Below the pieces are notes generated by a model. The model searched no databases and had not been told where the DNA came from. It was given only the letters and a program-made list of their open reading frames with translations. Positions 1-8,068 of a DNA stretch of 64,000 nucleotides are shown here, piece by piece. The stretch spans positions 1-64,000 of the forward strand of contig DATAIT010000098.1 in the NCBI GenBank assembly GCA_036262515.1. The letters are read 5' to 3'. Numbering within the stretch: position 1 is the stretch's first letter; each line of letters opens with the position of its first letter. This DNA comes from Acidimicrobiales bacterium (lineage in GTDB: Bacteria; Actinomycetota; Acidimicrobiia; Acidimicrobiales; GCA-2861595). Made by a program: the position numbers and the translations under genes.

Positions 1-459
1 GGCGACGGCGGGATCGTCGTAGACGCAGAACCCGCTGGCCCGTTCGGGCATGGCGTGGTGCAGGCCACCGGCCGGGTTGAACGCGTGCTCGGCCCTGCCC
101 GTCCACACCGCCTCGGCGGCGACCAGGGAGGCGCCGGTCGCGCGCGCCGACGCCTCGTGCATCTGCGGGAACACCGGGTTGTCGCCGGGGCCGAAGCCGA
201 ACTCCCACCACGGGCCCTTCTCGCCGTGGCCCGCTCGGCGTACGGCGTCGATGTAGCGCTCCCCGTGCACGAGCAGGAGCTCGTCGTCGGTGGCGCTGCG
301 CGCCGGCGTCTCCACCACGCGCTCGCCGTCCACCAGGCCGAAGGCGAGGATCAGATCGCGCGTGAGCACGACGCGCGGGAACCGCAGCGGGTGCTGCGGC
401 CCGAGGTCGTAGCGAGGCGCGTCGTCGCCGTACCACACGAGCTCCACGCGCGCGCTCAC
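1..459 (-). CDS. acuC: Histone deacetylase/AcuC-like amidohydrolase (N-terminal part)
   Basis: The gene runs off the left edge of the window, so only the first 153 codons are visible. The product resembles the AcuC/class I histone deacetylase family, zinc-dependent cytoplasmic enzymes that remove acetyl groups from lysines of metabolic enzymes or from small acetylated amines. The visible part holds the family N-terminus (HPLRFPRV near residue 24) and, near the cut end, the paired active-site histidines in GGLHHAMPER followed by FCVYDDPAVA. The zinc ligands further on are outside the window. I chose the GTG start because it lies just downstream of the corA stop (4-base gap) and fits the family N-terminus. 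It is probably co-transcribed with corA. The family is fairly certain; the substrate is not known. Confidence 0.82.
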   Translation of the reverse strand, partial: MSARVELVWYGDDAPRYDLGPQHPLRFPRVVLTRDLILAFGLVDGERVVETPARSATDDELLLVHGERYIDAVRRAGHGEKGPWWEFGFGPGDNPVFPQMHEASARATGASLVAAEAVWTGRAEHAFNPAGGLHHAMPERASGFCVYDDPAVA

Positions 460-463
460 GACG

Positions 464-1417
464 TCAGAGCCAGTCCTTGCGCTTGAAGAAGCGGTAGCCG
501 ACGAAGGTGATGACCACCATCAACGACAGGGCGAACGGGTAGCCGAAACGCCACTTCAGCTCGGGCATGTGCGTGAAGTTCATGCCGTAGATACCCGCCA
601 CGAGCGTGGAACCCAGCAGGATGGCGCCCCACGACGTCATCCGCTTCATGACCTCGTTCATGCGGTTGGACATCATGGCCAGGTTGGCGTCGACGGCGTT
701 GCCGATCAGCTCGCGGTGGGCGTCGAGCTGGTCGACCACCCGCAGCACGTGGTCGTACACGTCCTGCAGGTGGACGCGGGCCTTCTCGTCGACCGAGTCC
801 ACCTCGCCTCGCAGGAGTGCGGAGACGACGTCGCGCAGCGGGACCACCACTCGGCGGAACGCCACCAGGCGCCGGCGCACGTTGAAGAGGCGCTGGTGGA
901 CCTCGCCGGAGTGGGCGCCGAACTCCAGGAAGATCGTGTCCTCGATCTCGTCGAGCACGTCCTCCGTCTCGTCCGCCACGGCGAAGTACCCGTCGACCAG
1001 GTCGTCGAGAAGCACGTAGAGCAGGAACCCGACGCTCGCCACGTCGGGTGTGAGGCGCTCGAAATGGGCACGCGCGGCGGCGTCGTCCCAGGCGCTCCCG
1101 TCGTCGTCGTGCTCCCGGACCGTGACGAGCCAGTGGTCGCCGACGAAGAAATCGACCTCCTGGAGATCACCGCTGTAGGCGACCACGAAGGCGTGCGTGG
1201 GGTAATGGTCGATCTTGGGTCGCTGGTGGTGCTTGCGCACGTCCTCCATGGCCAGCGGGTGGAGCCCGAACTGCTGCTCGAGGCAGGCGAGGTCGTCCTC
1301 GTCGGGCTCCACCAGATCGACCCACAGAAGGCCATCGCCACCGCCGGCGAGCCGGGAGATCTCCTTCGAGTCGTGCTCCTGGGGCTTTCCGCCCCGGTAC
1401 GTCCGGACGGCGATCAC
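464..1417 (-). CDS. corA: CorA-family magnesium/cobalt transporter
   Basis: 317 aa, a normal CorA length. CorA forms a pentameric inner-membrane channel that takes up Mg2+ (also Co2+ or Ni2+). The signature GMN occurs at residues 278-280 in YGMNF, at the end of the first of two C-terminal membrane helices. The protein ends with a short basic tail (RFFKRKDWL). The N-terminal two thirds is the soluble funnel domain, rich in acidic and helical sequence. The GTG start lies five bases after a TAGCGT hexamer, suggesting a leaderless transcript. The acuC-like gene follows after 4 bases. Whether it is an importer or a ZntB-like exporter cannot be told from sequence alone. Confidence 0.93.
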   Translation of the reverse strand: MIAVRTYRGGKPQEHDSKEISRLAGGGDGLLWVDLVEPDEDDLACLEQQFGLHPLAMEDVRKHHQRPKIDHYPTHAFVVAYSGDLQEVDFFVGDHWLVTVREHDDDGSAWDDAAARAHFERLTPDVASVGFLLYVLLDDLVDGYFAVADETEDVLDEIEDTIFLEFGAHSGEVHQRLFNVRRRLVAFRRVVVPLRDVVSALLRGEVDSVDEKARVHLQDVYDHVLRVVDQLDAHRELIGNAVDANLAMMSNRMNEVMKRMTSWGAILLGSTLVAGIYGMNFTHMPELKWRFGYPFALSLMVVITFVGYRFFKRKDWL

Positions 1418-1428
1418 CCTGCACGCTA
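1418..1428 (-). promoter_or_regulatory. Leaderless -10 element for corA
   Basis: TAGCGT on the minus strand (1428-1423) lies five bases before the corA GTG at 1417. No ribosome binding site fits between them. This is the TANNNT arrangement seen at many other unit heads in this window. No convincing -35 box was found. Confidence 0.5.
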
Positions 1429-1451
1429 ACCCGCCTCTTTCCGCCCGCCCG

Positions 1452-2285
1452 TCACCGCACCGAGGAGGCGGCGATGCACACGACGGCCACGCCGGCTGCC
1501 ACCCGGTAGACGATGAAGGGTGTGAACGAGCGCGTCCGCACCAGCCGCAGCAGCCCCCAGACGGCGACGAACCCGGTGACGGCAGAGGCGATCATGCCCC
1601 AGGCGAATGCCGGCCCGAAGCCCGCCGGGATCCCCCCCTCGGCGAACACCTTGGCGCCCTTGTAGACGCCCACACCGCCGATCAGCGGCAAGGCCATGAG
1701 GAACGAGAGGCGCGCCGCCGCGTCCCGCGTGAACCGCAACCAGCGAGCCATGGAGATCGTCGCCCCCGACCGGGACACGCCCGGCTGCAGCGCGCACGCC
1801 TGGGCCACCCCCATGAGCAGGGCCTCGCGGACCCCGAAGGCGTCGCTCTCACGCTCGGCCTTCAGGCGGTCGGCGGCGAAGAGGACGGCGCCGAACACCA
1901 CCAGCATCACGCCGATGAGCCACTCGACGCTGAGGTGCTCCTCCACGGTCGAGTCGAGCACGACGCCGACGAGGGCGGCCGGCACCGACGAGAGCAGCAG
2001 CAGCCACGCCAGCCGCTCATCCGGATGATCCACCGACCGTCGCCGGAGGGACCGCCAGGCGGCGACCGTGTACCGGGCGATGTCGTGGCGGAAGTAGGCC
2101 ACGGCGCCCACGAAGGTCCCGATGTGGAGGGCGACGTCGAACGTGCGGTTGAGGTCGGGGTTGCGCGTCAGCTCCGTCCAGTCGAACAGCCACGGGACGA
2201 GGATGAGGTGGCCGCTCGACGACACGGGGAGGAACTCGGTCAACCCCTGGACGATCCCGAGGACGATGGCGTGGAGTAGCGGCAC
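1452..2285 (-). CDS. uppP: Undecaprenyl-diphosphatase UppP (BacA)
   Basis: 277 aa membrane enzyme that dephosphorylates undecaprenyl diphosphate to recycle the lipid carrier for peptidoglycan and other envelope polymers; its overproduction confers bacitracin resistance in other bacteria. The first signature, EFLPVSSSGHL, is at residues 17-27, and the second, PGVSRSGATI, falls near residue 170. Several hydrophobic helices span the rest, as in the BacA family. The GTG start has a TACCGT hexamer ten bases upstream, and no Shine-Dalgarno sequence is evident. corA follows 34 bases downstream on the same strand and also has its own apparent promoter. Confidence 0.95.
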   Translation of the reverse strand: MPLLHAIVLGIVQGLTEFLPVSSSGHLILVPWLFDWTELTRNPDLNRTFDVALHIGTFVGAVAYFRHDIARYTVAAWRSLRRRSVDHPDERLAWLLLLSSVPAALVGVVLDSTVEEHLSVEWLIGVMLVVFGAVLFAADRLKAERESDAFGVREALLMGVAQACALQPGVSRSGATISMARWLRFTRDAAARLSFLMALPLIGGVGVYKGAKVFAEGGIPAGFGPAFAWGMIASAVTGFVAVWGLLRLVRTRSFTPFIVYRVAAGVAVVCIAASSVR

Positions 2286-2328
2286 GGGTCAGGCGACGGT
2301 AGTAGCGGGCGGGCGCCTTCGGCGCGCG

Positions 2329-3672
2329 CTACGCGCCGCTCATGCTCATGCCGGCGATGGCCAGTGTGACGCCTGCGGCCGAGCCCGGCAGCCAGGTCAC
2401 GTCGTTGCCGACCGCCACCACGTCGCGCAGCATGCGCTGGATCGTGGACGCCACCGTGATCTCCCGCACTGGTTCGGCCAGCTCGCCGTCGCGGATCATG
2501 AGGCCCTCGGCGCCGACCGAGAAGTCGCCGCTCACCGGGTTGACCCCCGAGTGGACGCCGCTGACGCCTTGCACGAGCAGGCCCTCCCCGATCCTCGCCA
2601 TGATCTCCGCCTGGCTCTCCGTGCCCGGGGCCAGGCTCAGCGCACGGCACCCGACACCGGGCGCCGACTTGAACCCGGCACGCACGGCCGAGCCGGTGGA
2701 TGGCACGCCCGCCCGCCGCCCGGCGTGCGTGTTGTAGACGAAGCCCTGCAGCACGCCATCGCTGATGAGGACGACCGGCCGGCACGCGAGGCCCTCGGCG
2801 TCGTAGGCGGACGCGCCGTAGGCATCGGGGTTGGTCGGGTCCTCGACGAGGGAGACGGCGCCGGCCGCCACCTCCTCGCCGACGCGGTTGGCGAAGAGGG
2901 ACCGGCCCTTCAGGACCGACTCGCCGTTGAGCGTGCCGGCCAGGACCGCGAGCAGGGTGGTGGCGACACGGTTGTCGAGCACGACGGTGACCCGGGCCGA
3001 AGGCGGCTTGCGGGCACCGAGCAGGCGGGTCGACCGTTCCACCGCGTCGGTGGCCGCCTCCCCGATGTCGAGGTCGGCGGGGCTGCGGCCGACGGAGTAC
3101 CCGCCGCCCGTCTGGGTCTCGTCACCCTCTCCCGCCAGTGCGTACGCCGACACGTGGCATCCGGTTCGCCGGGTCGTGGCCGCGATGCCGGTGCTGGAGG
3201 CCACGGCCGACTCCGACGCCCCGTCGCCGTAGTTCGACGACTCGACGGCGCTGATACGGGGGTCACCGGCGCGGACCCTTCGCTCGAGTTCCAGTGCCAG
3301 GTCGATCTTGGCCTGGGTCGGGAACGAGGCCAGATCGTCCCGCCAAAGGTCGAGCTCGGCGGCGGCGACGCCCTCCGGCCCGGCCAACCCGAGATGCTCG
3401 TCGGGCGTTCCGAAGCCGGCGTTGTCGCGTGCCTCGGCCAACGTCTCCTCGACCACCGACGGGTCCAGCGACCCGGCGTAGGCGAAGCCCTGCCGGCCGC
3501 TGGCGAGGACCCGAACGCCCACACCCTCCGACGTCGCCGACGACAGCGATTCGATCTCGCCGCCGTAGATGACCACGTCGGTGTCCGACCGCCGGCTGAC
3601 GTACGCCTCCACCTGTTCGCCGTCGCGAGCCCATCCGGCGACGCGACTGGCCAGCTCGAGGAGCTCGGTCAA
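2329..3672 (-). CDS. tldE: TldE/PmbA-family metalloprotease subunit
   Basis: Partner of TldD. In E. coli, TldD and TldE form a heterodimeric protease that degrades unfolded peptides, matures microcin B17 and breaks down the CcdA antitoxin; TldE itself lacks the zinc site. The chain has the family layout, including VYNTHAGRRAG-type and GDFSVGAEGLMI segments in the C-terminal domain. The open frame reaches back to 3780, but that part overlaps tldD by about 100 bases and looks non-coding. I place the start at a TTG (3670-3672), which lies 10 bases after the tldD stop and gives 447 aa, the usual length. A CTG at 3693 is another option. It is co-transcribed with tldD. Confidence 0.85.
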   Translation of the reverse strand: MTELLELASRVAGWARDGEQVEAYVSRRSDTDVVIYGGEIESLSSATSEGVGVRVLASGRQGFAYAGSLDPSVVEETLAEARDNAGFGTPDEHLGLAGPEGVAAAELDLWRDDLASFPTQAKIDLALELERRVRAGDPRISAVESSNYGDGASESAVASSTGIAATTRRTGCHVSAYALAGEGDETQTGGGYSVGRSPADLDIGEAATDAVERSTRLLGARKPPSARVTVVLDNRVATTLLAVLAGTLNGESVLKGRSLFANRVGEEVAAGAVSLVEDPTNPDAYGASAYDAEGLACRPVVLISDGVLQGFVYNTHAGRRAGVPSTGSAVRAGFKSAPGVGCRALSLAPGTESQAEIMARIGEGLLVQGVSGVHSGVNPVSGDFSVGAEGLMIRDGELAEPVREITVASTIQRMLRDVVAVGNDVTWLPGSAAGVTLAIAGMSMSGA

Positions 3673-3682
3673 CGGGGCGCGC

Positions 3683-5134
3683 TCAACGGGCAGTGCCGCC
3701 GACGGTGACGCCGGTGATGCGCAACGTCGGCTGGCCCATGCCGACGGGCACGCTCTGGCCGTTCTTGCCGCACATGCCACCGCTCGACGCCATGGCGAAG
3801 TCGCCGGCCACGGCGTCGATGTTGCGCAGGACCGCGGGGCCGTTGCCGATGAGGTTGGCGTCGCGCAGCGGATGGGTGATCTCGCCGTCCTCGATGAGGT
3901 ACGCCTCGGTCATCCCGAACACGAAGTCGCCGGTGGCCGGCGTCACCTGACCGCCGCCCATCGACGCCACGTAGACCCCGTGCGGGGTCTGGCGCACGAT
4001 CTCGTCGGCATCCTCGGTGCCGCCGAGCAGGTACGTGTTGGTCATGCGCACCATCGGCAGGTCCTGGTAGCTCTGCCGGCGGCCGTTGCCGGACGAGGGG
4101 CGGGCCGCCTTGCGGGACCGGAGGAAGTCCCACATGTAGTCGGTGAGCATGCCGTTCTCGATGAGCACGTTGCGCTGGGCCGGGCGACCCTCGTCGTCGA
4201 TGGCGAACGCACCCCACTCGCTGCCCATGGTGCCGTCGTCGACGAGCGTGACGTGCGGGCTCGCCACCATCTCGCCGACCCGGCCGTGGTACACGGACGA
4301 CCGCTTCTCGATGTGGTCCGCCTCCAGCCCGTGGCCGCAGGCCTCGTGGAACAGCACCGCGCCCCGGCCGGCGGCGATGACGACGGGAACCTTCCCGCTC
4401 GGGGCTGGCCGGGCGGCGAGCTTTGCCAGCGCCCGCGCCGTCGCCTTGGCCGCCACCTCGTCGACGTCGACGTCGTCGAAGATCTCGAACCCCATGCTCC
4501 GGGCGACCGCCTCGTAGCCGGTCTGCATCCCGGTGTCGCCCACGGCCACGGCGGTCACGCCGAAGCGGGTACGGACGACGTCGTCGGCCGCCAGCAGCCC
4601 GTCGGAGTTGGCGACCTGGATGCGCCGGTGGGCATCCACGTACGCCGCGCTCACCTGCTTGACCGCGCCGGCTCCCGAGGCCGAGCGGGCGGCGTGGTCC
4701 GCCCGCAGGAGGAGGTCGACCTTCCGGGGCTTGGCCACGTCCTCCGGGGCGATCCGCGGCTCGTAGGGACGCCGGGCCGACGTAGGGGTGAGCGCCACGG
4801 TGCGCACACCGCCGCCGCCGCTGCGAGCGGCGGCCGCCGCCGCCCCTGCGGCCTGCTCCAGTCCCTGCTCGCTCAGGTCGCTGGTGTGGGCGAAACCGGT
4901 GGTGTCGCCCACGACGACGCGGATGCCTGCTCCCCGATCGCGGCCCGACGTGAGCTCCTCGACCCTGCCGTCGTCGAGACGAGCCGACGACGTGCGCTTG
5001 TCCTCCACGAACACCTCTGCGAACTCGCCCCCCGTGCGCAGGGCGGTGGAGAGCGTGCGCCGGAGCACCGCTGGATCGAGCACCTTCCGATGGTACCGCC
5101 GGGCCCCGTCGTGGCCGCCAGCGCCACTGGCCAC
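3683..5134 (-). CDS. tldD: TldD-family metalloprotease
   Basis: 483 aa catalytic subunit of the TldD/TldE peptidase. The zinc-binding motif HEACGH (HExxxH) is at residues 263-268, inside the conserved context VLFHEACGHGLEADHI. The C-terminal portion carries GGGQVTPATGDFVFG and ends RITGVTVGGTAR, typical of TldD. The start is a GTG seven bases after the upstream lipoprotein stop codon; a later GTG at 5083 (protein beginning VLDPAVL) is also possible because the first 17 residues look low in conservation. The order lipoprotein-tldD-tldE on one strand with tiny gaps indicates one operon. There is no obvious peptide substrate gene (RiPP precursor) beside it, so a general proteolytic role is the simplest reading. 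Confidence 0.93.
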   Translation of the reverse strand: MASGAGGHDGARRYHRKVLDPAVLRRTLSTALRTGGEFAEVFVEDKRTSSARLDDGRVEELTSGRDRGAGIRVVVGDTTGFAHTSDLSEQGLEQAAGAAAAAARSGGGGVRTVALTPTSARRPYEPRIAPEDVAKPRKVDLLLRADHAARSASGAGAVKQVSAAYVDAHRRIQVANSDGLLAADDVVRTRFGVTAVAVGDTGMQTGYEAVARSMGFEIFDDVDVDEVAAKATARALAKLAARPAPSGKVPVVIAAGRGAVLFHEACGHGLEADHIEKRSSVYHGRVGEMVASPHVTLVDDGTMGSEWGAFAIDDEGRPAQRNVLIENGMLTDYMWDFLRSRKAARPSSGNGRRQSYQDLPMVRMTNTYLLGGTEDADEIVRQTPHGVYVASMGGGQVTPATGDFVFGMTEAYLIEDGEITHPLRDANLIGNGPAVLRNIDAVAGDFAMASSGGMCGKNGQSVPVGMGQPTLRITGVTVGGTAR

Positions 5135-5141
5135 CCGCTGG

Positions 5142-5738
5142 TCAGCCGCTGAAGTCGAAGAAGTCGACCGTGATCAGGCGGGGCAGCACCGTGGAACGGT
5201 CGGGCGGGCGCTCGGTGGTCTTCTCCACGGGCACCTGGACCCTGCGCAGCCGGCCGTCGCCGTCGATCCAGACGTCGGCGTAGAACGCCGGCGCCCCGAT
5301 CGCCTTGGCGAACGCCTCCACTCGGGCCCGGTGGTCAGGCGGCGTCTCGGCCACCGCCCGTTCCACGTTGATCACCGTCTCGTACCGGAACGTCGAGGTG
5401 CCACGCACGGCCGCTCCTCCGTAGGACACCGCGGCAAGGGCGCCGCGCACGAGGTCGACCACCGAGGCCGGATCCTGCAGCTCCGGGTGGACCGTCGCCT
5501 TGCGGCCGTCCACCGCTGCGGAGACGGAGCCCCTCGCGTCGAAATCGACCGATCCGTCGCGTTCGGCGTCCGGCGCGGTGGCATCGAAGGAGGCGGCACC
5601 CGCCGCCAAGGTGCGGTCCGGAGAGGCGTCCACGACCGCCTGCGGCTCCCCGCGGGGTCCGCCGGTGCGGTCGGAACCGCACGCCACACCGCCCACACCC
5701 AGCGCCAGGACGACGAAAAGGGAATCCCAACGGGGCAT
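5142..5738 (-). CDS. Predicted lipoprotein, LppX/LprG-like
   Basis: 198 aa. The first 20 residues form a lipoprotein signal peptide with a lipobox GVAC; Cys20 would be diacylated and anchor the protein outside the membrane. The mature part alternates beta-rich segments, with VDFDARGSVSAAV and a late VWIDGDGRLRRVQVPV segment. This pattern is reminiscent of the LppX/LprAFG family, which binds lipids in mycobacteria, but the match is weak. The promoter is apparent: TAGATT on the minus strand ends ten bases before the ATG. It overlaps, back to back, the -10 of the divergent membrane protein gene. tldD follows seven bases later. Function unknown; a role in lipid or cell-envelope handling is only an inference. 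Confidence 0.7.
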   Translation of the reverse strand: MPRWDSLFVVLALGVGGVACGSDRTGGPRGEPQAVVDASPDRTLAAGAASFDATAPDAERDGSVDFDARGSVSAAVDGRKATVHPELQDPASVVDLVRGALAAVSYGGAAVRGTSTFRYETVINVERAVAETPPDHRARVEAFAKAIGAPAFYADVWIDGDGRLRRVQVPVEKTTERPPDRSTVLPRLITVDFFDFSG

Positions 5739-5747
5739 CGAGAGTTC

Positions 5748-5754
5748 TAATCTA
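5748..5754. promoter_or_regulatory. Back-to-back overlapping -10 elements
   Basis: On the plus strand TAATCT (5748-5753) can serve the gene starting at 5780. On the minus strand TAGATT (5754-5749) can serve the lipoprotein gene starting at 5738. The two hexamers share five base pairs, so RNA polymerase could occupy only one direction at a time. Confidence 0.45.
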
Positions 5755-5779
5755 GGTGCGGTTGATCAGGGGGAGGCAC

Positions 5780-6736
5780 GTGGACATCCGGAAGGTTGCA
5801 GCGCCCGCCGTCCGACTGACGGCGACCGTCGTCATGGTCGCATGGCTGTCGCAGCACGTGCACCTTTCCCGCCTGCATACGCCCCCGTGGCGCACCACGA
5901 CGCTCCTGTGGCTCTCCGCCGCCCTCGCCGTCACCTTCGTCGGGGTTGTGCTCTCGGCCCTGCGGTGGCAGCGCGTGCTGGAGGCCCTCGACCTGGCCGT
6001 CTCGGTCCCCACGCTGGTCCGCCACTACCTGGCCGGCCAGTTCGTCGGGAACTTCCTGCCCACCACGATCGGCGGCGACGTGCTGCGGGTGACCAGACTG
6101 TCGGCCGCCAACGGCGAGACCCCGCGCACCGTGGCGTCGGTGATGCTCGAGCGCCTCACCGGCTGGCTCGTGCTTCCCGTGCTCACCCTGTTCGCCATCG
6201 GCGTGAACCCGGGCCTGCGCCGGGTGGCGCCGGGCCCCGTGTCCACCGCCATGTGGATCGCGTCCACCACGCTGGTGGCGCTGGCCGTGCTGCTCGTCGT
6301 CGCCGCCAGCCCGCGGCTGGGCGGGCGCCTCACCAGCAACGAGGGGTGGCGCCGCTTCACCGGGGCCGTGCACCTCGGCCTCGACCGGGTCGTGCACCGC
6401 CCGGGCCTCGCCTTCGAGGTGCTCACCGTCGGGTTCGCCTACCAGCTGGCGGTCATGCTCGCCGCCTTCCTGTCGGCCAAGGCGCTGGGCCTGCCCGTGG
6501 GGTGGACGGCGGTCCTGGCCTTCTTCCCCGTGGTGGCCATCGTGCAGGTGCTCCCGCTGACGGTGGGCGGCCTCGGCACCCGGGAAGCGGCCCTGGTGTT
6601 CTTCCTGCACCCGCTGGGCGTCCCCCAGGCGGATGCCGTGGCCCTCGGCCTCCTCGTGTTCTTCGTGAACCTGGGCGTCAGCCTCCTCGGCGCTCCGGCC
6701 TTCGCCTTCGGCAACCGGGCCCGCGTCGTCGCGTGA
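5780..6736 (+). CDS. YbhN/UPF0104-family (LPG synthetase TM-like) membrane protein
   Basis: About 318 aa with seven to eight hydrophobic helices. It belongs to the lysylphosphatidylglycerol-synthase transmembrane-region family (UPF0104, YbhN/AglD-like), which is often linked to flipping or transferring lipid-linked groups. The signature is visible: YLAGQFVGNFLPTTIGGDVLR and later TVGGLGTREAALVFF. I start at GTG 5780 because AGGGGGAGG stands just before it and the -10 at 5748 would give a short leader; a GTG at 5756 adds eight residues. The next gene overlaps the stop by three bases (GTGA), so the two are translationally coupled. A lipid flippase or transferase role is inferred from family only. 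Confidence 0.82.
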   Translation: MDIRKVAAPAVRLTATVVMVAWLSQHVHLSRLHTPPWRTTTLLWLSAALAVTFVGVVLSALRWQRVLEALDLAVSVPTLVRHYLAGQFVGNFLPTTIGGDVLRVTRLSAANGETPRTVASVMLERLTGWLVLPVLTLFAIGVNPGLRRVAPGPVSTAMWIASTTLVALAVLLVVAASPRLGGRLTSNEGWRRFTGAVHLGLDRVVHRPGLAFEVLTVGFAYQLAVMLAAFLSAKALGLPVGWTAVLAFFPVVAIVQVLPLTVGGLGTREAALVFFLHPLGVPQADAVALGLLVFFVNLGVSLLGAPAFAFGNRARVVA

Positions 6737-7593
6737 CGGGGTCGCCGGCCGGTGACCTCGAACCCGCCGCCCAGGCCCCTCCTGCTCCCCCGGCGGTCGA
6801 CCAGCCGGCTCCGGCCGGCGCCCCGGTCAGGGCGTCGCGGCTGCGCTGGTGGCGCGAAGTGCTGTACGTCCTGGCCTTCTACTCGGTCTACAGCTTCATC
6901 CGGAACAAGGGCGTGGCCCCCGACTCGGTGGGACTGGCTCGCAGGAACGCGGTCGACGTCATCGCCCTGGAACGCCGGCTGGGCGCCTTCCGCGAGCGGT
7001 CCATCCAGCACTGGTTCCTGCGGTGGCCCGACTTCGTCCGGTTCTGGAACGTGTTCTACGGCACGGCCCACTTCGTGGTCACGGTGGTGGCGCTGGTGTA
7101 CATGTTCCGGCGCATGAGCGCCCGGTACCCCCTGTGGCGGAACACGCTGGCGTGCACCACCGGCCTGGCCCTGATCGGCTTCGCGTTCTACCCGCTGATG
7201 CCCCCCCGGCTGCTCCCGGCGTACGGCTTCGTCGACACGCTGAAGGAGCTGGGCGGCCTGTGGTCGTTCGACTCCGGCGCGGTGGCCAAGGTCTCCAACC
7301 AGTACGCGGCGATGCCGAGCCTCCACTTCGCCTGGTCGTCGTGGTGCACCTTCGTCCTCTACCCCGCCCTCCGCCGTCGCTGGGCCCGGGTCCTGATGGT
7401 CGCCTACCCGTTCATCACCCTCTTCGCCATCGTCGTCACCGCCAACCACTACTGGCTAGACGCCGCCGGCGGGGCGGCCACGCTGGCCACCGGCTTCGTC
7501 CTCGGCCGCGCCCTGACCGGATTCCTCGCCGCTCGCGGCCGCCAACCTGTGCCCGCTCCCAGCCCCCAACCGGCCGTCGACAGCGGCGCCTGA
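6733..7593 (+). CDS. PAP2-superfamily membrane protein (inositol phosphotransferase/AUR1-like)
   Basis: 286 aa, starting with GTG inside the stop codon region of the previous gene. It has six or so membrane helices and the PAP2-type active-site blocks: YPLMPPRLLP, AMPSLHFAWSSW (containing SLH) and TANHYWLDAAGG (containing H...D). This arrangement matches the PAP2_3 group, which includes inositol-phosphoceramide-synthase-like and dolichyl-phosphatase-like proteins. It probably cleaves or transfers a phospho-head group on a membrane lipid at the outer face. The N-terminal 40 residues are Pro/Ala-rich and cytoplasmic. Coupling with the YbhN-like flippase gene suggests a joint lipid task, which is an inference. 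Confidence 0.8.
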   Translation: MTGSPAGDLEPAAQAPPAPPAVDQPAPAGAPVRASRLRWWREVLYVLAFYSVYSFIRNKGVAPDSVGLARRNAVDVIALERRLGAFRERSIQHWFLRWPDFVRFWNVFYGTAHFVVTVVALVYMFRRMSARYPLWRNTLACTTGLALIGFAFYPLMPPRLLPAYGFVDTLKELGGLWSFDSGAVAKVSNQYAAMPSLHFAWSSWCTFVLYPALRRRWARVLMVAYPFITLFAIVVTANHYWLDAAGGAATLATGFVLGRALTGFLAARGRQPVPAPSPQPAVDSGA

Positions 7594-7619
7594 GGCCGCG
7601 ACCACGAGGGGCGCCTCAG
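7590..7619. terminator. Hairpin between convergent genes
   Basis: CTGAGGC (7590-7596) pairs with GCCTCAG (7613-7619) around a 16-base loop. The left arm contains the TGA stop of the PAP2 gene. There is no T-tract, but the position between convergent genes suits a two-way terminator. Confidence 0.4.
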
Positions 7620-7643
7620 CGGAGGGTGCCGGCGGGCGACCGG

Positions 7644-8012
7644 TCAGCGGCGGGCGGCCGCCCACGTGGCGGCTGCCTCCCGGGCCTCCCGCTCGGCGGG
7701 GATGGCCAGGTAGGCGGGACGGTGGCGGCGGAGGCGGCGGAGGTTTCGCAGATACGCCGCCAGGTAGCGCCAGAGGAACAGCGGCACGCCCTGCTCGGCG
7801 TACTGGACGGCGTGGACCAGCTCGTGGGCCAGCAGCTCACGCTCTCCGGTCCGGTCGGCGGGGCCGTCCCGGCGCAGGAGGACGAAGCGGCCGAAGGTCA
7901 TGCCGTCGGCGCCGGGGGCCAGCACGGGACTGCGGAGGACCCGGATCCGGGCCGCCACCGCCGGCGGGATGTGGTCGAAGGCCCGCCGCTCGGCCTCGGT
8001 CAGGCTCCGCAT
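7644..8012 (-). CDS. Small HExxH protein, DUF4157-like
   Basis: 122 aa, starting at an ATG. The central HELVHAVQYAEQG segment is a zinc-protease HExxH motif in the form found in DUF4157 proteins. It is followed by a basic, tyrosine-containing segment (YLAAYLRNLRRLRRHRPAY) and AEREAREAA near the C-terminus. No signal peptide is visible, so it is probably cytoplasmic or part of something larger. DUF4157 domains often sit in polymorphic-toxin or secreted proteins, but here the domain stands alone with housekeeping neighbours. Whether it has protease activity is unproven. It faces divergently from the polyprenyl synthase gene. Confidence 0.72.
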   Translation of the reverse strand: MRSLTEAERRAFDHIPPAVAARIRVLRSPVLAPGADGMTFGRFVLLRRDGPADRTGERELLAHELVHAVQYAEQGVPLFLWRYLAAYLRNLRRLRRHRPAYLAIPAEREAREAAATWAAARR

Positions 8013-8053
8013 CCCGGCCAGCTTGCCAGGTCGCCCTCATCCGCACCGGCCCG

Positions 8054-8068
8054 TAGGCTCGAAGGGTG
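8054..8068 (+). promoter_or_regulatory. Leaderless -10 element for the polyprenyl synthase gene
   Basis: TAGGCT (8054-8059) ends six bases before the GTG at 8066. No Shine-Dalgarno sequence can fit, so the mRNA is probably leaderless. Confidence 0.5.

Noticed and set aside
3673-3780. N-terminal extension of tldE
   Set aside because: It overlaps the end of tldD by about 100 bases and the residues show no family similarity.
5500-7593. 697-codon plus-strand frame that joins the PAP2 gene
   Set aside because: The first 400 codons run through the YbhN-like gene in another frame; only the part from 6733 is coding.
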